A stretch of 64,000 bases of DNA, taken from contig DLCK01000041.1 of NCBI GenBank assembly GCA_002480565.1, forward strand, positions 33,313 to 97,312, given 5' to 3'. Below the pieces are notes generated by a model. It was not told the DNA's origin. It was given only the letters and a program-made list of their open reading frames with translations, and did not search any database. Within the stretch, counting starts at the first letter, position 1. Each line of letters opens with the position of its first letter. This DNA comes from Phycisphaerales bacterium UBA7800. Its GTDB lineage: Bacteria > Planctomycetota > Phycisphaerae > Phycisphaerales > Phycisphaeraceae. Made by a program: the position numbers and the translations under genes. Of the stretch, positions 63,025 to 64,000 are shown one piece after another.

Positions 63025-63243
63025 TTAACCCTCTACGGTAATTTCGCCTGACCGTACCAACGTATCAAAAATTTCAGGACTAAATGTTTTGGACGAAATT
63101 GGGAAATCTGAGATATAAAAACCGATTGTCCGAAGCTTTGCCCGAATGACTTTCTGTTTCTCACGAGGTGACCTTACTTTTTCGTGGAGTAACATACGAA
63201 TTTGGGATGTCTCATTACTTGAGAATGATCTCCTGCCTTTCAT
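63025..63243 (-). CDS. Small cassette protein of unknown function (72 aa)
   Basis: A basic protein with predicted helices and 'LRTIGFYISDFPISSKTFSP', followed by 'IFDTLVRSGEI'. I recognise the general look of small genes in gene cassettes but no family. AGGG precedes the ATG, which begins 8 bp past the attC-like boundary at 63251, as is usual for cassette genes. Its own downstream attC was not found, so the cassette is probably truncated near 63.0 kb. Confidence 0.6.
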   Translation of the reverse strand: MKGRRSFSSNETSQIRMLLHEKVRSPREKQKVIRAKLRTIGFYISDFPISSKTFSPEIFDTLVRSGEITVEG

Positions 63244-63250
63244 CTTTTTT

Positions 63251-63388
63251 CCCTAACGTCTCCGCTTAGTTGTCTAGTCGCGGGACCTTGGCGAGCGGTG
63301 AAAGCCACAGACCCCGAAAGTATTTTACAAGCCGAATGTGCCGCTGCGAACGCTAGCCGCGTCTGGCAAGTGTAGCGGCTGGTTAGCG
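63251..63388 (-). repeat. Integron attC-like recombination site
   Basis: On the minus strand the 138-bp segment runs from CGCTAAC (R'') to GTTAGGG (R'). Between them are long, imperfectly complementary arms: CTAAC-CCGCT-TTG-CGCGG on one side pairs with CCGCG-CAA-AGCGG-GTTAG on the other, with unpaired bases between blocks as in attC hairpins. Length is within the known attC range. Confidence 0.6.
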
Positions 63389-63649
63389 AGCACGCCAAGT
63401 GAGGCGGTAATACTTTGGCCGACTGTAAATGGCCCAAACAGTCACGACACCTAAAACTACTAAACCAACATTAGCTTCGGTTAACCCAGTAGCAACGGGT
63501 ATTAGTCCGCACGCTAAGGCCCATGAAATTCGATCCTGTCGTGAATATACGACTTCCACACGTCGAGCAAAGCCAAAGTGGACCGCCATATAACGCGTGG
63601 CAATCACCAAAGCGATCGTCAGTATGACAAATGTTTGTGCATTGCCCAT
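63383..63649 (-). CDS. Small membrane protein carried by an integron-like cassette (88 aa)
   Basis: Hydrophobic segments at about residues 6-24 and 44-75 ('LVVLGVVTVWAIY') predict two or three transmembrane helices. The stop codon lies inside the R'' box of the downstream attC-like site, and the start lies 18 bp from the GTTAGCG boundary at 63673, so gene and site form one compact cassette. No family was recognised. Confidence 0.6.
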   Translation of the reverse strand: MGNAQTFVILTIALVIATRYMAVHFGFARRVEVVYSRQDRISWALACGLIPVATGLTEANVGLVVLGVVTVWAIYSRPKYYRLTWRAR

Positions 63650-63666
63650 ATAGCAGCTTTCTTGCT

Positions 63667-63673
63667 CGCTAAC
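63667..63673 (-). other. Left boundary (R'-type GTTAGCG) of the gene cassette
   Basis: GTTAGCG on the minus strand is exactly complementary to the R'' box CGCTAAC at 63388-63382. In a circularised cassette these two boxes would pair, as integron cassettes require. Confidence 0.5.
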
Positions 63674-63849
63674 TTGTTATTAGATTTCGCAAAGACGGGA
63701 GAACATCCCCCATATTTCACTTCCATTTTCCACCCACAACATTACTTGTCAATGTTTTTATCTGCTAAGCCATGAATAAACCTGCCACAACTGACAATAT
63801 CTGCGATATACCCTGCTTCCCTCAAAATCCAGCCTGTTTGAGCAGTAAC

Positions 63850-64000
63850 CGCGCACAAAAAAGGCCGGGCCTTTCCGAAGAAAGTGCCGAGCCATTCCGG
63901 GGGCTGTGTTATGACATCCAATGTATCCGTCCTACCCGCCCATGTAAAGCCCCCCCAATCCCCTCATCCCTTAAGGGCAAAATCCGGCAGCGCATTAACC
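63850..64000. repeat. Recombinase 3'-end repeat, copy 3 (cut by the window end)
   Basis: It matches 60682-60830 with few differences: terminator hairpin, 80-bp spacer and the first codons (from the 3' end) of the recombinase fragment. It marks the start of a third module beyond the window. Confidence 0.88.

Overview
The window looks like chromosomal DNA of a planctomycete-type bacterium, most likely class Phycisphaerae. This is inferred from gene content and style, not from a marker gene. The clues are several secreted pilin-like proteins with an N-terminal methylation motif and a C-terminal DGH-type motif, carbohydrate operons led by LacI/GntR-type regulators, SGNH esterases and a sulfatase, and ExbB/ExbD with coiled-coil partners. 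No rRNA, complete tRNA or CRISPR array was seen.

Layout. (1) 0.1-6.6 kb: a leftward carbohydrate operon (AraR-like GntR/LacI regulator, clan-A-like glycoside hydrolase, SGNH esterase, pseudopilin) ending in a hairpin terminator. (2) 6.6-15.1 kb: leftward housekeeping genes: ExbB/ExbD with two coiled-coil envelope proteins, MTA phosphorylase, a TIM-barrel epimerase, a 65-aa protein, SucC and a DUF62 SAM hydrolase. (3) 15.7-24.2 kb: a second carbohydrate operon (GntR/LacI regulator, pseudopilin, secreted protein, 1094-aa glycosidase-like protein, 690-aa alpha-helical protein). (4) 24.4-34.6 kb: mobile DNA: an IS21 remnant, a spore-photoproduct-lyase-like radical SAM protein, an Eco57I-type methyltransferase with an altered catalytic motif, two paralogous DDE transposases, an AbiEi/AbiEii toxin-antitoxin pair and a receiver-domain fragment. 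(5) 35.0-43.0 kb: a third carbohydrate operon of seven genes (Asp-box propeller protein, pseudopilin, DUF4380 protein, SGNH esterase, LacI regulator, sialidase, sulfatase). A 98-bp direct repeat carrying the 3' part of a tRNA-Gly(GCC) gene flanks the 30.8-43.7 kb segment.

(6) 44.2-50.0 kb: a tight seven-gene leftward operon. It encodes a MotA/ExbB-like channel, a MotB-like protein whose outer part is a von Willebrand A domain, a bitopic membrane protein, two coiled-coil lipoproteins, a repeat protein and an Arg/Lys-rich exported protein. This resembles the ZorAB motor core of Zorya, but the effectors and the peptidoglycan-binding domain are replaced. It is my best candidate for an undescribed system. 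(7) 50.3-64.0 kb: a defence-island-like stretch divided by repeated 3' ends of a tyrosine recombinase gene at 50.3, 60.7 and 63.9 kb. The first module holds an excisionase-type HTH protein, a PLD-helicase, a 1275-aa Eco57I-type methyltransferase, an AAA ATPase and a PLD-like protein. The second holds a DUF262-DUF1524 (GmrSD-type) nuclease gene and a gene cassette with an integron attC-like site.

Together the left half is mostly polysaccharide use and core metabolism. The right half grew by repeated integration at a tRNA-Gly remnant and at a recombinase gene, bringing in anti-phage-type genes.
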